A stretch of DNA of 64,000 nucleotides from CBDCFL01 sp965216135. Its GTDB lineage: Bacteria > Pseudomonadota > Alphaproteobacteria > Rhodobacterales > Rhodobacteraceae. The stretch lies in contig CBDCFL010000024.1 in assembly GCA_965216135.1 (NCBI GenBank), positions 620,001-684,000 on the forward strand, read 5' to 3'. Positions 28,242-37,489 of the stretch are shown here, piece by piece. Positions within the stretch are counted from its first letter, which is position 1, and the number at the start of each line of letters is the position of its first letter. Made by a program: the position numbers and the translations under genes. Below the pieces are notes generated by a model. The model ran no database searches, had not been told where the DNA came from, and was given only the letters and a program-made list of their open reading frames with translations.

Positions 28242-29225
28242 ATGGCCAATCCTTCCGATACGTCGTCATCTGAAATGAACGCGGAACGACAGGCCTTCGT
28301 CATCCGCTCCCGCGGCTCGATGCGGACGCGGCGCTGGACAAACATGGTAATTTTCCTGGGACCGGCCATCATCCTGACGTTGATGTTTTACGTCCTGCCG
28401 GTCTTTGTTGATATTTTTCTGTCGTTTGCCGACACCAACCGTTCGCTCAGCCGGATCGATTTTCCCACCCTGAAACAATACCGAAAGGTGTTTGGCGGCG
28501 ACCCTCGACTGTCGGCCGTGATCCTGACCACATTCATTTACGTCTTCGGCACATTAGCGTTCTTCAACGTCGCTTTCGGATTGCTGTTGGCGCTGACAAC
28601 AACAGCGGTCGCAAAAGTATCCGGGTCGTTTTTCCGCGGGGTCTGGCTGTTACCGCGGATGAGCCCGTCGGTGGTGTATATCCTGTTGTGGCTCTGGGCG
28701 GTCGATCCGTCCCGGTCGGGATTGCTCAACCAGGTCTTGATGAATGTGTTCCAGTTGTCCGAGCCGCTGGATCTGAAAAGCTCGGCGCCGATGATGCTGA
28801 TCATCATCGTCAACGGCTTCATCGGTGCGTCGATGGGGATGATCATTTTTACGTCGGCAATCCGTGCCATTCCCGATCATCTGTTCCACGCCGCCCGGGT
28901 GGACGGGGCGGGCTCGCTCTCGATCATTCGCCACATCACCCTGCCCGCGCTGAGGTGGCCGATCAGTTTCATCACGATTTACCAAACCTTGTCGCTGATG
29001 GTGAGCTTTGAATATATCTGGCTTCTGACCCAGGGCGGGCCGTTCTTCGATACCACGGTTTACGCGCTGCATGTCTACAAGCGCTCGTTTTTCAACGGCC
29101 AATATGCCTATGGCGCGGCACTGGCGCTGTTCATGATCGTTATCGGCATCGTCGTGGCCCTGCTGGGCTGGCGGTTCTTTGACATGAAAGCGCTGATGCA
29201 AGAACCCCGGATCGAGGTGCAGTGA
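28242..29225 (+). CDS. ABC transporter permease, first of pair (CUT1 family)
   Basis: An inner-membrane permease of 327 residues. After a hydrophilic N-terminus of about 30 residues, the first membrane segment is MVIFLGPAIILTLMFYVLPVFVDIFL. About six segments follow. The EAA loop reads AIPDHLFHAARVDGAGSLSIIRHITLPAL near residues 210-240, the contact site for the ATPase. It lies 81 bp after the binding-protein gene, across the hairpin, and overlaps the start region of the second permease. It belongs to the MalF/UgpA class. Confidence 0.88.
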   Translation: MANPSDTSSSEMNAERQAFVIRSRGSMRTRRWTNMVIFLGPAIILTLMFYVLPVFVDIFLSFADTNRSLSRIDFPTLKQYRKVFGGDPRLSAVILTTFIYVFGTLAFFNVAFGLLLALTTTAVAKVSGSFFRGVWLLPRMSPSVVYILLWLWAVDPSRSGLLNQVLMNVFQLSEPLDLKSSAPMMLIIIVNGFIGASMGMIIFTSAIRAIPDHLFHAARVDGAGSLSIIRHITLPALRWPISFITIYQTLSLMVSFEYIWLLTQGGPFFDTTVYALHVYKRSFFNGQYAYGAALALFMIVIGIVVALLGWRFFDMKALMQEPRIEVQ

Positions 29226-29227
29226 TC

Positions 29228-30322
29228 ATGGCCCTTGCCCGCACGAACATCGCCAAAATTCCATCGCAACATGAATGGGATCGGCTTGCGGCCCGCGCCA
29301 GGCGGACCAATCTGGCCAAGAAAACACTGCTGTATGGGTTTCTGATCGCCGTCTCGATCCCGTTGATTCTGCCGTACTTCTGGTTGTTCACGCTGTCGGT
29401 TTCAACCAAGGCCGGAGGCATCGACACCGTGGTTCTGTGGAACGCGATGTTCATTATTGTGCCGACGATCATCGCCTTGTGGCTGCTCACGCTTTTTGCG
29501 AACAGCCGGGTCCAGTTGAATGTCGGCTATGGTGCCATTTTTTTGGTCGCCGTCACCGCCCTCGCGATAAACGTATTGCCCGATCTGCATCTCAACAATT
29601 TCCGCTTCCTGACCAACCGAAATTTCAATGAAGATAAGGCGATCGGCGCGCGCGTCGCGGCGGTTCAGGGGGTCGATTTTCCTTCCGTGTGGCTGGTGAT
29701 GCGCAATTCGCTGTATCTGGCGGGCATGCAGACCCTGATCGTCGCCGTGGTGGCCAGTCTGGCCGGCTATTATCTGTCACGGTTCAGTTTTCCCGGCCGC
29801 AACAGCATGCTGCGCTCGTTGCTGGTGCTCCATGCTTTCCCGGTGCTGACCTTGATCGTGCCGCTGTTTCTGATCCTGTCGCGCGTCGGCCTTTTGGACA
29901 GTCTGACCGGCGTCATCCTGGTGCTTGTTGGATTTGAGCTGCCATTCGCGATCTTCATCATGAAGGGGTTTTTCGATGCGGTGCCGTGGGACATTGAGAT
30001 GAGCGCAATGGCCGATGGCGCGTCGCGGCGCCAAGCGTTCGTGCGGGTGGTTCTGCCGCAAGTCAGCAACGGGCTGATCGCCATATCGGTGTTCTCGTTC
30101 ATTCGCGGCTGGGAGGAATACATTTTCGTCTTCACCTTCCTGATCCGCAACACCAACTGGACGATGAGCCTGTATATGTTCTTTGTCCGCGATGACCTGA
30201 TGGGCGTTGATTTCGGTATCGTGGCCGCCGTGGGGGCGTTTTACCTGTTGCCGAGCCTGATCCTATATACCGCGGCGCAGAAATACCTCACCCAGATGTC
30301 GGTCGGCGGCGTGAAAGGATGA
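29228..30322 (+). CDS. ABC transporter permease, second of pair (CUT1 family)
   Basis: A MalG/UgpE-class permease of about 364 residues. ATG 29228 is chosen just beyond the stop of the first permease (TGA 29223-29225); a GTG at 29222 in the same frame is an alternative. It is longer than usual because of an insert of about 80 residues with an extra hydrophobic region between the first membrane segment and the core (residues about 55-130). The EAA loop is MSAMADGASRRQAFVRVVLPQVSNG. The ATPase gene follows after 7 nt. Confidence 0.87.
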   Translation: MALARTNIAKIPSQHEWDRLAARARRTNLAKKTLLYGFLIAVSIPLILPYFWLFTLSVSTKAGGIDTVVLWNAMFIIVPTIIALWLLTLFANSRVQLNVGYGAIFLVAVTALAINVLPDLHLNNFRFLTNRNFNEDKAIGARVAAVQGVDFPSVWLVMRNSLYLAGMQTLIVAVVASLAGYYLSRFSFPGRNSMLRSLLVLHAFPVLTLIVPLFLILSRVGLLDSLTGVILVLVGFELPFAIFIMKGFFDAVPWDIEMSAMADGASRRQAFVRVVLPQVSNGLIAISVFSFIRGWEEYIFVFTFLIRNTNWTMSLYMFFVRDDLMGVDFGIVAAVGAFYLLPSLILYTAAQKYLTQMSVGGVKG

Positions 30323-30329
30323 ACCCACA

Positions 30330-31415
30330 GTGGCAAGAGTAGAATTTCGCAACATACGCAAGGATTTCGGGCCTGTGATTGCGATTGAAGAGATGAATTT
30401 CGTCATCGAGGATGGCGAATTCGTCGCCATTCTGGGCCCGTCCGGCTGCGGAAAATCCACCAGCCTGTTCATGCTGGCCGGGATTTATACGCCGACGACG
30501 GGCGAGTTGCGCTTTGATGACTCAGTGATCAACGAGGTCGAGGCCCGCGACCGCAACGTCGGCATCGTGTTCCAGTCCTACGCGCTATATCCGAGCATGA
30601 CCGTCATCGAAAACATCATGTTTCCGCTGAAATTCAAGAATGTTCCAAAAGATCAGGCGCGCGCCGAGGCCACAGATATTGCCCGGCTGGTCGAAATTGA
30701 TGACCTGCTGGATCGCCGTCCGGCGCAGCTTTCGGGTGGGCAGCAACAGCGCGTGGCGCTGGCGCGGGCCTTGGTCAAACGCCCGCAACTGCTGTTGCTC
30801 GACGAGCCTCTGTCAAATCTGGACGCGACTTTGCGGCTGTCGATGCGCACAGAAATCAAGGCGCTGCAGAAGAAGCTTGGCATAACCACAATATTGGTGA
30901 CCCACGACCAGATCGAAGCCACCACGATGGCCGACCGGATCATCTGCATGAATATGGGCCGCATCGAGCAGATCGGCACCGCTGACGATCTGTACCTGCG
31001 CCCGGCCAGCAAGTTTGTGGCGAGTTTCATCGGCTCGCCGCCGATCAATCTGTTCCCAGCGGTCCGCAGGGATGGCAAACTGGTGATAGGCAAAACGACC
31101 TGCGCCTATAATGGTGTAAACATTCCCGACAAAGCTTCGGTCGGCGTCAGGCCGGAGCATTTTCGGTTTTCGGACCCCGGAATGGCGGCGCGGGTCGTCC
31201 AGGTGGAACCCTTGGGCCGCGAGATATTGTATGTGGTCGAATGCCCGTTCGGCACCGCCCATATTTTGGAATTGGGCAGTGTGCCCAGCCACCGCATCGG
31301 TGATAAGGCATTGATCTCTTTCGATCCCGGAGACACGTTGGTTTACAGCAGCGCCGGTGGCGATCTTATCGCCGGGGCGCGGGTCAGTATGCCAGCGCAG
31401 GGCGCAACAAGTTAA
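30330..31415 (+). CDS. ABC transporter ATP-binding protein (UgpC/MalK class)
   Basis: An intact 361-residue ATPase. Walker A GPSGCGKST is at residues 36-44, the Q-loop Gln at 82, the signature LSGGQ at 134-138, and Walker B LLLLDEP ends at 160, followed by the H-loop in VTHDQIE. The C-terminal regulatory OB-type domain includes VGVRPEHFRF. It would energise the importer formed by the upstream genes. Its stop codon overlaps that of the convergent phosphodiesterase gene (TTAA at 31412-31415), so no terminator lies between them. Confidence 0.9.
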   Translation: MARVEFRNIRKDFGPVIAIEEMNFVIEDGEFVAILGPSGCGKSTSLFMLAGIYTPTTGELRFDDSVINEVEARDRNVGIVFQSYALYPSMTVIENIMFPLKFKNVPKDQARAEATDIARLVEIDDLLDRRPAQLSGGQQQRVALARALVKRPQLLLLDEPLSNLDATLRLSMRTEIKALQKKLGITTILVTHDQIEATTMADRIICMNMGRIEQIGTADDLYLRPASKFVASFIGSPPINLFPAVRRDGKLVIGKTTCAYNGVNIPDKASVGVRPEHFRFSDPGMAARVVQVEPLGREILYVVECPFGTAHILELGSVPSHRIGDKALISFDPGDTLVYSSAGGDLIAGARVSMPAQGATS

Positions 31416-32293
31416 GGCGCATGTGCCGGGCACCCAAGGCGCGTTTTCCATATTTTCTCGACGGCGGCTGGCGTGTTGGTGGTTATTTGGTCGACGCCAC
31501 ATTCGAAGGCAAGCTCCAGAACGGATAGCAATTCGCCGTCAGAACCGCCGCCATCCAACCCCGCGTCCAGTGTCCAGACATCAACTCTAGCGCCATTGGA
31601 TTTCAGCGCGCCGACAAGGTCGAAACCTGCTTTGGCCGCGCCCGCGAAGGCCGGTTCATACACATAGAAAATTTCGATGTCAGGATTGATCGCCAGGCTG
31701 GCGTCTGCGAAATCCTCGATTGCCTGCGCTGATCTTGGCCGCATCTCCAACCACAGGTCCAACGGATCAAAGCCAAGGTCAAGACCAGGCGCAGCCGCAG
31801 CAAGTTTTTTCACCGCCGACCAATTTGTCGAACTGAGGATCAGGCGTTCTCGGACCGGCCCGATCAAAGTGGCGAAATTCCTGGCAGTTTCGGCATCAAT
31901 GGTGTCTGCTGTTGCTTTCAAATCGAGCTGCAGCAGGGCATTGTCATGTATTCTGGTGGCGGGGTCCGACAGAATGGCGCAAAGGTCCGCCAACAACAGC
32001 GGCGATTCTTGGGACTTGCGAGAACCATCCCCGCGCATGCGCAATTGGTGCAACCCGGCGGCGGCCATGTCCATTACCGGCCCGGTGCCATTGGTTTCAC
32101 CCTCCAGTGATTTGTCGTGAAGACACACGAATTCGTTGTCACGGATAGGCCGCATGTCAACTTCCATCGTGGCGCCAAGCGCCAGACCCGCCAGCAGGTT
32201 CTCGCGGCTAAAAGGAACGTCGGTAATCCTGCGGCGGATTTTGTGCCATTTAAGAACGATCGCCCGGTTGCCGGAAAATAGTCGAACACTCAT
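31412..32293 (-). CDS. Glycerophosphodiester phosphodiesterase family protein
   Basis: A 293-residue TIM-barrel protein with no signal peptide, so probably cytoplasmic. The family's metal and catalytic residues appear as His17 (WHKIRRR), the pair Glu44/Asp46 (GATMEVDMRP) and His59 (CLHDKSL), in an arrangement in which the usual HRG motif is changed to HKIRR. Later blocks include LLQLDLK and VDVWTLDAGLD near the C-terminus, where family members carry WTVN. GDPD enzymes split glycerophosphodiesters to glycerol 3-phosphate (or phosphorylated head groups) and alcohol. It sits convergent to the ABC operon and upstream of an inositol-phosphatase-like gene, suggesting intracellular hydrolysis of an imported glycerophosphodiester. 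Confidence 0.78.
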   Translation of the reverse strand: MSVRLFSGNRAIVLKWHKIRRRITDVPFSRENLLAGLALGATMEVDMRPIRDNEFVCLHDKSLEGETNGTGPVMDMAAAGLHQLRMRGDGSRKSQESPLLLADLCAILSDPATRIHDNALLQLDLKATADTIDAETARNFATLIGPVRERLILSSTNWSAVKKLAAAAPGLDLGFDPLDLWLEMRPRSAQAIEDFADASLAINPDIEIFYVYEPAFAGAAKAGFDLVGALKSNGARVDVWTLDAGLDGGGSDGELLSVLELAFECGVDQITTNTPAAVEKIWKTRLGCPAHAP

Positions 32294-32505
32294 CCAATCT
32301 ATCCGCGCCGATATTGACTAGCCCCGCATTCAGCGTGCCGCGGCAACATGGCCAAATTAAGATTGGATTCTGAAATTGAGGCAACGAATTGGCCTGAATT
32401 GCCGCGCAAACTCGAGCATTTCTGCTATACTTTGAATCCGGATACGGAAATCCTAAAACCGGTTGGGCCGGTTGATCATGACCAAATGGGGCATCGGCAG
32501 CGCTA

Positions 32506-33291
32506 ATGGATGAAATCGAAACCCGATTTGCCGCCTTGCAGGACATCGCCCGCGACGCAGGTGACTATGCGTTGGACTATTTTCGCGCTCCGTCACGCAT
32601 ACAGATCACCGCCAAAGGGTTGCAGGACATTGTCAGCCAGGTCGATCGCAATACCGAAGAGCGGATCACCAAGGCGATACAGACGCGGTTTCCCGACGAT
32701 GGCTTGCTGGGCGAAGAACACGGTGAAATCAAAGGCAAGACCGAATATATTTGGGTCGTCGATCCGATCGACGGCACCGCATGTTTTGTTACCGGGATTC
32801 CAGATTGGTCGGTGTCCATCGGGCTTGTCGCCGCGGGCGAGATTGTCGCCGGGGCGGTGTATCATCCTTGCGCCAGTGAAATGTTCGCCGGGCGTCCCGG
32901 GCACGGTGCCACGCTAAACGGCACCCCGATCCGCATCAGCGACGCGCGATCGATCAAGGACGGCATGCTGGGCTTTGGATTTTCTCATCGCACCGACACC
33001 ACTCCGATCTCGAAATTCCTTGAACCCTATCTGGCCGCTGGCGGCATGGTGTTTCGCAATGGTTCCGGGGCGCTGATGTTGGCCTATGTCGCCTGCGGCC
33101 GGCTCATTGGGTACTACGAAGCCCACATCAACGCCTGGGATTGCGTTGCCGGCATTGCTTTGGTCCGCGCCGCCGGTGGCTGGACCAATGACTTTTTGGC
33201 TGGGGACGGACTTGCCAATGGCAATCCAATCGTCGCCACCGCGACAGGCATCCAAGCCGAACTCAGGCAGTTCAGCGGCATTACGTCATGA
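32506..33291 (+). CDS. Inositol-monophosphatase-family phosphatase
   Basis: A 261-residue Mg-dependent phosphatase. Metal-binding residues are seen in GEEHG (Glu near residue 68), WVVDPIDGT (both Asp, about residues 83-86) and AWDCVAG (Asp near residue 209). The family includes inositol-1-monophosphatase, and also histidinol and sugar phosphatases. Tyr/Phe-rich N-terminal residues and length agree with IMPases. With a GDPD and an ABC importer beside it and an iol operon 12 kb away, an inositol-phosphate substrate is a reasonable inference. Divergent from the GDPD gene, with a 212-bp intergenic region that could hold two promoters. Confidence 0.8.
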   Translation: MDEIETRFAALQDIARDAGDYALDYFRAPSRIQITAKGLQDIVSQVDRNTEERITKAIQTRFPDDGLLGEEHGEIKGKTEYIWVVDPIDGTACFVTGIPDWSVSIGLVAAGEIVAGAVYHPCASEMFAGRPGHGATLNGTPIRISDARSIKDGMLGFGFSHRTDTTPISKFLEPYLAAGGMVFRNGSGALMLAYVACGRLIGYYEAHINAWDCVAGIALVRAAGGWTNDFLAGDGLANGNPIVATATGIQAELRQFSGITS

Positions 33292-33619
33292 CTGAGGCGT
33301 GGGTATTTGATCGGCACCGCTCTGGCCGGGCGGCAGTAATTTGTTCCCCATAAGTTGACGCGACTGGCAGGATACTGAGACTGGTTCGAAATGGTCTGAC
33401 AGCGACGCCATCCTGGACCAAGAATAATTGGATCCCGATTGAGTTGATGGTGCCGACTTTCTGGAGCAAACCAGCTGAAACGGTCATCTGTTCGTTTTGC
33501 CGCATGTGTCCGCTTTCGGCGCTTCGTGTCAAAATGTGTGCCATGCAGCATCCGTCAGTTTGGGCCGATCTGGTCAGCGTCGTACCTGCGTGAAACTTGC
33601 GACATGATAGACCATATTA
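33292..33619. other. Intergenic stretch before IS630A copy 2
   Basis: No convincing gene is seen. Short frames on both strands have no family resemblance. The region probably contained the promoter of the MetE-like gene that starts at 34811, now separated from it by the IS630A insertion. Confidence 0.4.
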
Positions 33620-34784
33620 TACCAACGGTCATTGATCAGAACCCATGCGCCCATTTGCGCATGCCGAGGGACATGATCTTCCATGGTTGGTCGATGAGGT
33701 TGTTCCAGGCTTGGCAGCACAGCGCGACGATGTCTTCGTAGGATTTGAAGATCCGGTTCGACAACCAGTTGTCGCGCATGAATTGCCAGACATTCTCCAC
33801 CGGGTTCAACTCGGGCGATCGTGGCGGCAGCGCCAGGACGGTGATGTTGTCGGGGATCGCCAGCTTGGGCGTCAAGTGCCAACCGGCCTGATCGACGATC
33901 AGCACCGCATGGGTGCCGGGATCGACGGCGGCACTGATCTCGATGAGGTGCGCCGCCATGGCGTCGGTGTCGCACCAGGGCATGACCAGCCCGGCGCCTT
34001 TCCCCTTCGCGGGACAGATCGCGCCGAAGATATAGGCCCATTCGGTGCGCTGGTCGCGGGGCACCCGCGGGCGCGTGCCACGTCTGGCCCATCGGCGTGT
34101 GAGCTTATTCTTCTGGCCGATGCGGGCTTCATCTTGCCACCACAGCTCTATCTCGACGCCTTTCGGGAGCCTCGCCCGGATCTTCGCCAGTTCGGCGGGG
34201 AAGTTTTTTTTAAAAGCCTCGACGGCCAGCTCGTTTTGCGCGTAGTGGCGCGGCCGCGCCGAGATCTTGGCGAAGCCGAGCGCCTTCAACTCGCGCCCGA
34301 CCGTGGTCTCGTCGAGCGAGATGGCGAACGTCTCCAAGAGCCACCGCGCCAGGTCCTTGCGCCGCCAGCGCACGACGCCGTCCACCGCCGGGACCGGGCC
34401 GGCCTCAACAACCTCCGCCAGTGCGCGGCGGTGATCGGCGTTGAGCTTCGAGGGTGCGCCCGGTGACTTCCCATCGACCAGCCCGTCCGGTCCGCGGGCG
34501 TTGAAGCGCAGCACCCAGTCGCGAATGATCTGCAGACCGACGCCGCCGATCCGCGACGCATCCGTCCTGCTGCCACCATCGTAGACCTCGGCCAACGCCA
34601 GCAGACGACGGCTCTGGGTCGCGTCCCTGGTCCTCTTCGCGAGGCGCCGCAGTGAGACGCTGTCAAAATCGTTCCGTAAGTCGATAGGCGCTGCCATGGC
34701 GAACCTCATTGGTTCACCACATTGAGTCAGAGATCGGACCGCTTGGGAATCCCCAACGTGAGTCAGGCATTCCGCTCGGTGGTA
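33620..34784 (-). mobile_element. IS630-family element, type A, copy 2 (1165 bp)
   Basis: Same ends and length as copy 1, with TTA at 33617-33619 and 34785-34787. It stands 26 bp before the start of the MetE-like gene. Its GANTC leader is at 34724-34764. Confidence 0.92.
33636..34697 (-). CDS. IS630-family transposase, type A, copy 2
   Basis: Intact 353-residue transposase, nearly identical to those at 6327 and 35359. It carries Arg instead of Cys early on (SLRRLAKRT), PVPAVDGVV instead of VLAVDGVV, and RVPRDQRTE instead of RAPRDQRTE. The catalytic blocks WWQDEARIGQKN, VLIVDQAGWH and NPVENVWQFMRDNW are unchanged. Start chosen as in copy 1. Probably functional. Confidence 0.9.
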   Translation of the reverse strand: MAAPIDLRNDFDSVSLRRLAKRTRDATQSRRLLALAEVYDGGSRTDASRIGGVGLQIIRDWVLRFNARGPDGLVDGKSPGAPSKLNADHRRALAEVVEAGPVPAVDGVVRWRRKDLARWLLETFAISLDETTVGRELKALGFAKISARPRHYAQNELAVEAFKKNFPAELAKIRARLPKGVEIELWWQDEARIGQKNKLTRRWARRGTRPRVPRDQRTEWAYIFGAICPAKGKGAGLVMPWCDTDAMAAHLIEISAAVDPGTHAVLIVDQAGWHLTPKLAIPDNITVLALPPRSPELNPVENVWQFMRDNWLSNRIFKSYEDIVALCCQAWNNLIDQPWKIMSLGMRKWAHGF

Positions 34785-35342
34785 TTACTCAAGACTAAGG
34801 ATTCGCTGACATGACCATTCCGACCACAACGATTGGCGCCTATCCAAAACCTGCCGATGCCCCGGTTCCGATATGGAGCAAAATGGGCGAGCAACGGCGC
34901 GCGGTGCCGACCAAGGTGTACGACGCCCAGGTGGGGGTCCAGTCGGCCGAAACGAAACGTACGCTCGACCGGATGACCAGGGATGCGGTTCGCGAGCAGG
35001 CGGAGTGCGGGATCACAATTCCAACGGATGGCGAAATTCGTCGCGAACATTACGTTTACTATCATTGCAGGCATGTGCCGGGGATCGACTTTGCGCATCT
35101 TAGCGAACAATCCATGCGCGACGGAAGTTGGGTGGCGCATGTACCTACAGTCACTTCAAAACTGGCACCGGGGCCGCCTTTTCTGCCGGATGACTGGCGT
35201 GTTGCCAACTCGGCGACCGATCGCGAGGTGAAGATAACGGTGCCGGGACCGCTGACCATCAGCGACACAATTGCCGACGAATATTATTCCAGCCGGCCGG
35301 AACTGGCGCGGGCGCTCGCCGATGTTCTCAATACTGAAATAA

Positions 35343-36507
35343 TACCAACGGTCATTGATCAGAACCCATGCGCCCATTTGCGCATGCCGAGGGACATGAT
35401 CTTCCATGGTTGGTCGATGAGGTTGTTCCAGGCTTGGCAGCACAGCGCGACGATGTCTTCGTAGGATTTGAAGATCCGGTTCGACAACCAGTTGTCGCGC
35501 ATGAATTGCCAGACATTCTCCACCGGGTTCAACTCGGGCGATCGTGGCGGCAGCGCCAGGACGGTGATGTTGTCGGGGATCGCCAGCTTGGGCGTCAAGT
35601 GCCAACCGGCCTGATCGACGATCAGCACCGCATGGGCGCCGGGATCGACGGCGGCACTGATCTCGATGAGGTGCGCCGCCATGGCGTCGGTGTCGCACCA
35701 GGGCATGACCAGCCCGGCGCCTTTCCCCTTCGCGGGACAGATCGCGCCGAAGATATAGGCCCATTCGGTGCGCTGGTCGCGGGGCGCCCGCGGGCGCGTG
35801 CCACGTCTGGCCCATCGGCGTGTGAGCTTATTCTTCTGGCCGATGCGGGCTTCATCTTGCCACCACAGCTCTATCTCGACGCCTTTCGGGAGCCTCGCCC
35901 GGATCTTCGCCAGTTCGGCGGGGAAGTTTTTTTTAAAAGCCTCGACGGCCAGCTCGTTTTGCGCGTAGTGGCGCGGCCGCGCCGAGATCTTGGCGAAGCC
36001 GAGCGCCTTCAACTCGCGCCCGACCGTGGTCTCGTCGAGCGAGATGGCGAACGTCTCCAAGAGCCACCGCGCCAGGTCCTTGCGCCGCCAGCGCACGACG
36101 CCGTCCACCGCCGGGACCGGGCCGGCCTCAACAACCTCCGCCAGTGCGCGGCGGTGATCGGCGTTGAGCTTCGAGGGTGCGCCCGGTGACTTCCCATCGA
36201 CCAGCCCGTCCGGTCCGCGGGCGTTGAAGCGCAGCACCCAGTCGCGAATGATCTGCAGACCGACGCCGCCGATCCGCGACGCATCCGTCCTGCTGCCACC
36301 ATCGTAGACCTCGGCCAACGCCAGCAGACGACGGCTCTGGGTCGCGTCCCTGGTCCTCTTCGCGAGGCGCCGCAGTGAGACGCTGTCAAAATCGTTCCGT
36401 AAGTCGATAGGCGCTGCCATGGCGAACCTCATTGGTTCACCACATTGAGTCAGAGATCGGACCGCTTGGGAATCCCCAACGTGAGTCAGGCATTCCGCTC
36501 GGTGGTA
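35343..36507 (-). mobile_element. IS630-family element, type A, copy 3 (1165 bp)
   Basis: Bordered by TAA at 35340-35342 and 36508-36510. It splits the MetE-like gene after codon 177. Its GANTC leader is at 36447-36487. Only a few bases differ from copy 2. Confidence 0.93.
35359..36420 (-). CDS. IS630-family transposase, type A, copy 3
   Basis: Intact 353-residue transposase. It differs from copy 2 at only a couple of residues (RAPRDQRTE and DPGAHAVLIV here). The catalytic motifs are unchanged. Its near identity to copy 2, 558 bp away, points to recent transposition within this locus. Confidence 0.9.
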   Translation of the reverse strand: MAAPIDLRNDFDSVSLRRLAKRTRDATQSRRLLALAEVYDGGSRTDASRIGGVGLQIIRDWVLRFNARGPDGLVDGKSPGAPSKLNADHRRALAEVVEAGPVPAVDGVVRWRRKDLARWLLETFAISLDETTVGRELKALGFAKISARPRHYAQNELAVEAFKKNFPAELAKIRARLPKGVEIELWWQDEARIGQKNKLTRRWARRGTRPRAPRDQRTEWAYIFGAICPAKGKGAGLVMPWCDTDAMAAHLIEISAAVDPGAHAVLIVDQAGWHLTPKLAIPDNITVLALPPRSPELNPVENVWQFMRDNWLSNRIFKSYEDIVALCCQAWNNLIDQPWKIMSLGMRKWAHGF

Positions 36508-37028
36508 TAAGGCGCCTGGCCGAAGCCGGCTGCACGTGGATCCAAGTCGACGAGCCGTTGTTCGCGCGCCAGGTCGATGAGGCGCTTGCGTTTGGTGTCG
36601 AGTGTGTGGAGCGCTGCTTCGCCGGCGTCGGGCCGCATGTCAACCGTGCTGTCCACATATGCTGTGGATATCCTGCCAGCCTCGACGATCCCCACCCCGC
36701 CAAAGCCGACTCAGCGAGCTATTTTGCTTTATCCAGTGCTCTTGACGCGGCCGATGTGGACGCCGTTTCCATCGAAGATGCGCATCGGCACAATGATCTC
36801 AAGCTGCTGGAGTTGTTCGGCCACACCACGATTATCCTAGGATTGATCGACATCGCCAATAGCCACGTGGAATCGGTTGACACTTTGCGCTCCCGAATTG
36901 TCGCAGCCCTTGAACGCATTGACGCCGACCGGCTTATTGCGGCGCCCGATTGCGGTCTTGCGCTGCTGCCGCGGCACCTGGCCAAGGCGAAGCTGCGAAA
37001 TCTGGCAACCGCCGCGCAGAGCCTATAG

Positions 37029-37489
37029 AGCGAGAGAGCGGCGGTGTTGAGATTGCCGAGTAGCTGCCAAGGCAACCCGGCATCGGGTGCCATCGGCGCA
37101 CGCTGATGAGGATTACACGCACGAGCACATGCCGTTTCTCGACGAGGTTCAGGACAACGAGCGCTTTGATAGCTGGATCGCGACCGGATCGAAAAGTGTC
37201 AGCGAGCGGCGTCACGTTGGTTTGTCAAAATCTGGTCTGGGCCGAAACCAGCCTTTTAACAGTATGTTTTGATTGACCGCTTTCTTGACCGATCAAGCGC
37301 CGATGTTGGTCTGTCGAGGATCAGCACCATGGCCCCAAAAACGCACCGCGCGGGCAATTGCCGAAGGCAAGACGCGTGAAGCATTCAGCGAAATCTTGGA
37401 CACTCTGATCGCAAAACAAAACCCGAAAAATGAAAACACCGCGGCGGCGAGCCGGTGGCGGCGTTCAAACGGATTGGCGACAAAACGGG
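37029..37489. other. Intergenic stretch between the MetE-like gene and the inositol importer
   Basis: About 460 bp downstream of two convergent genes. Short frames exist on both strands, but none shows a family resemblance or a good ribosome site. No terminator hairpin is obvious. It may contain decayed sequence. Confidence 0.4.

Larger units (their letters stand above)
34811..37028 (+). pseudogene. MetE-like cobalamin-independent methionine synthase family gene, split by IS630A
   Basis: The first part (34811-35342) starts MTIPTTTIGAYPKPADAPVP and holds RDAVREQAECGITIPTDGEIRRE; the second (36511-37028) starts RRLAEAGCTWIQVDEPLFA. Removing the IS and one TAA leaves 1050 bp in a single open frame of 349 codons. 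Zinc ligands of the family appear as HICCGYP (His and Cys) and DCGLALLPR (Cys). The length matches the short MetE C-terminal-domain-type enzymes, which transfer methyl groups to a thiol; the exact acceptor is unknown. AAGGA precedes the ATG. There is no other lesion, so inactivation is recent. Confidence 0.88.

Noticed and set aside
33620..36507. Composite transposon formed by IS630A copies 2 and 3
   Set aside because: Each copy has its own matching triplet on both sides (TTA and TAA), showing two independent insertions.
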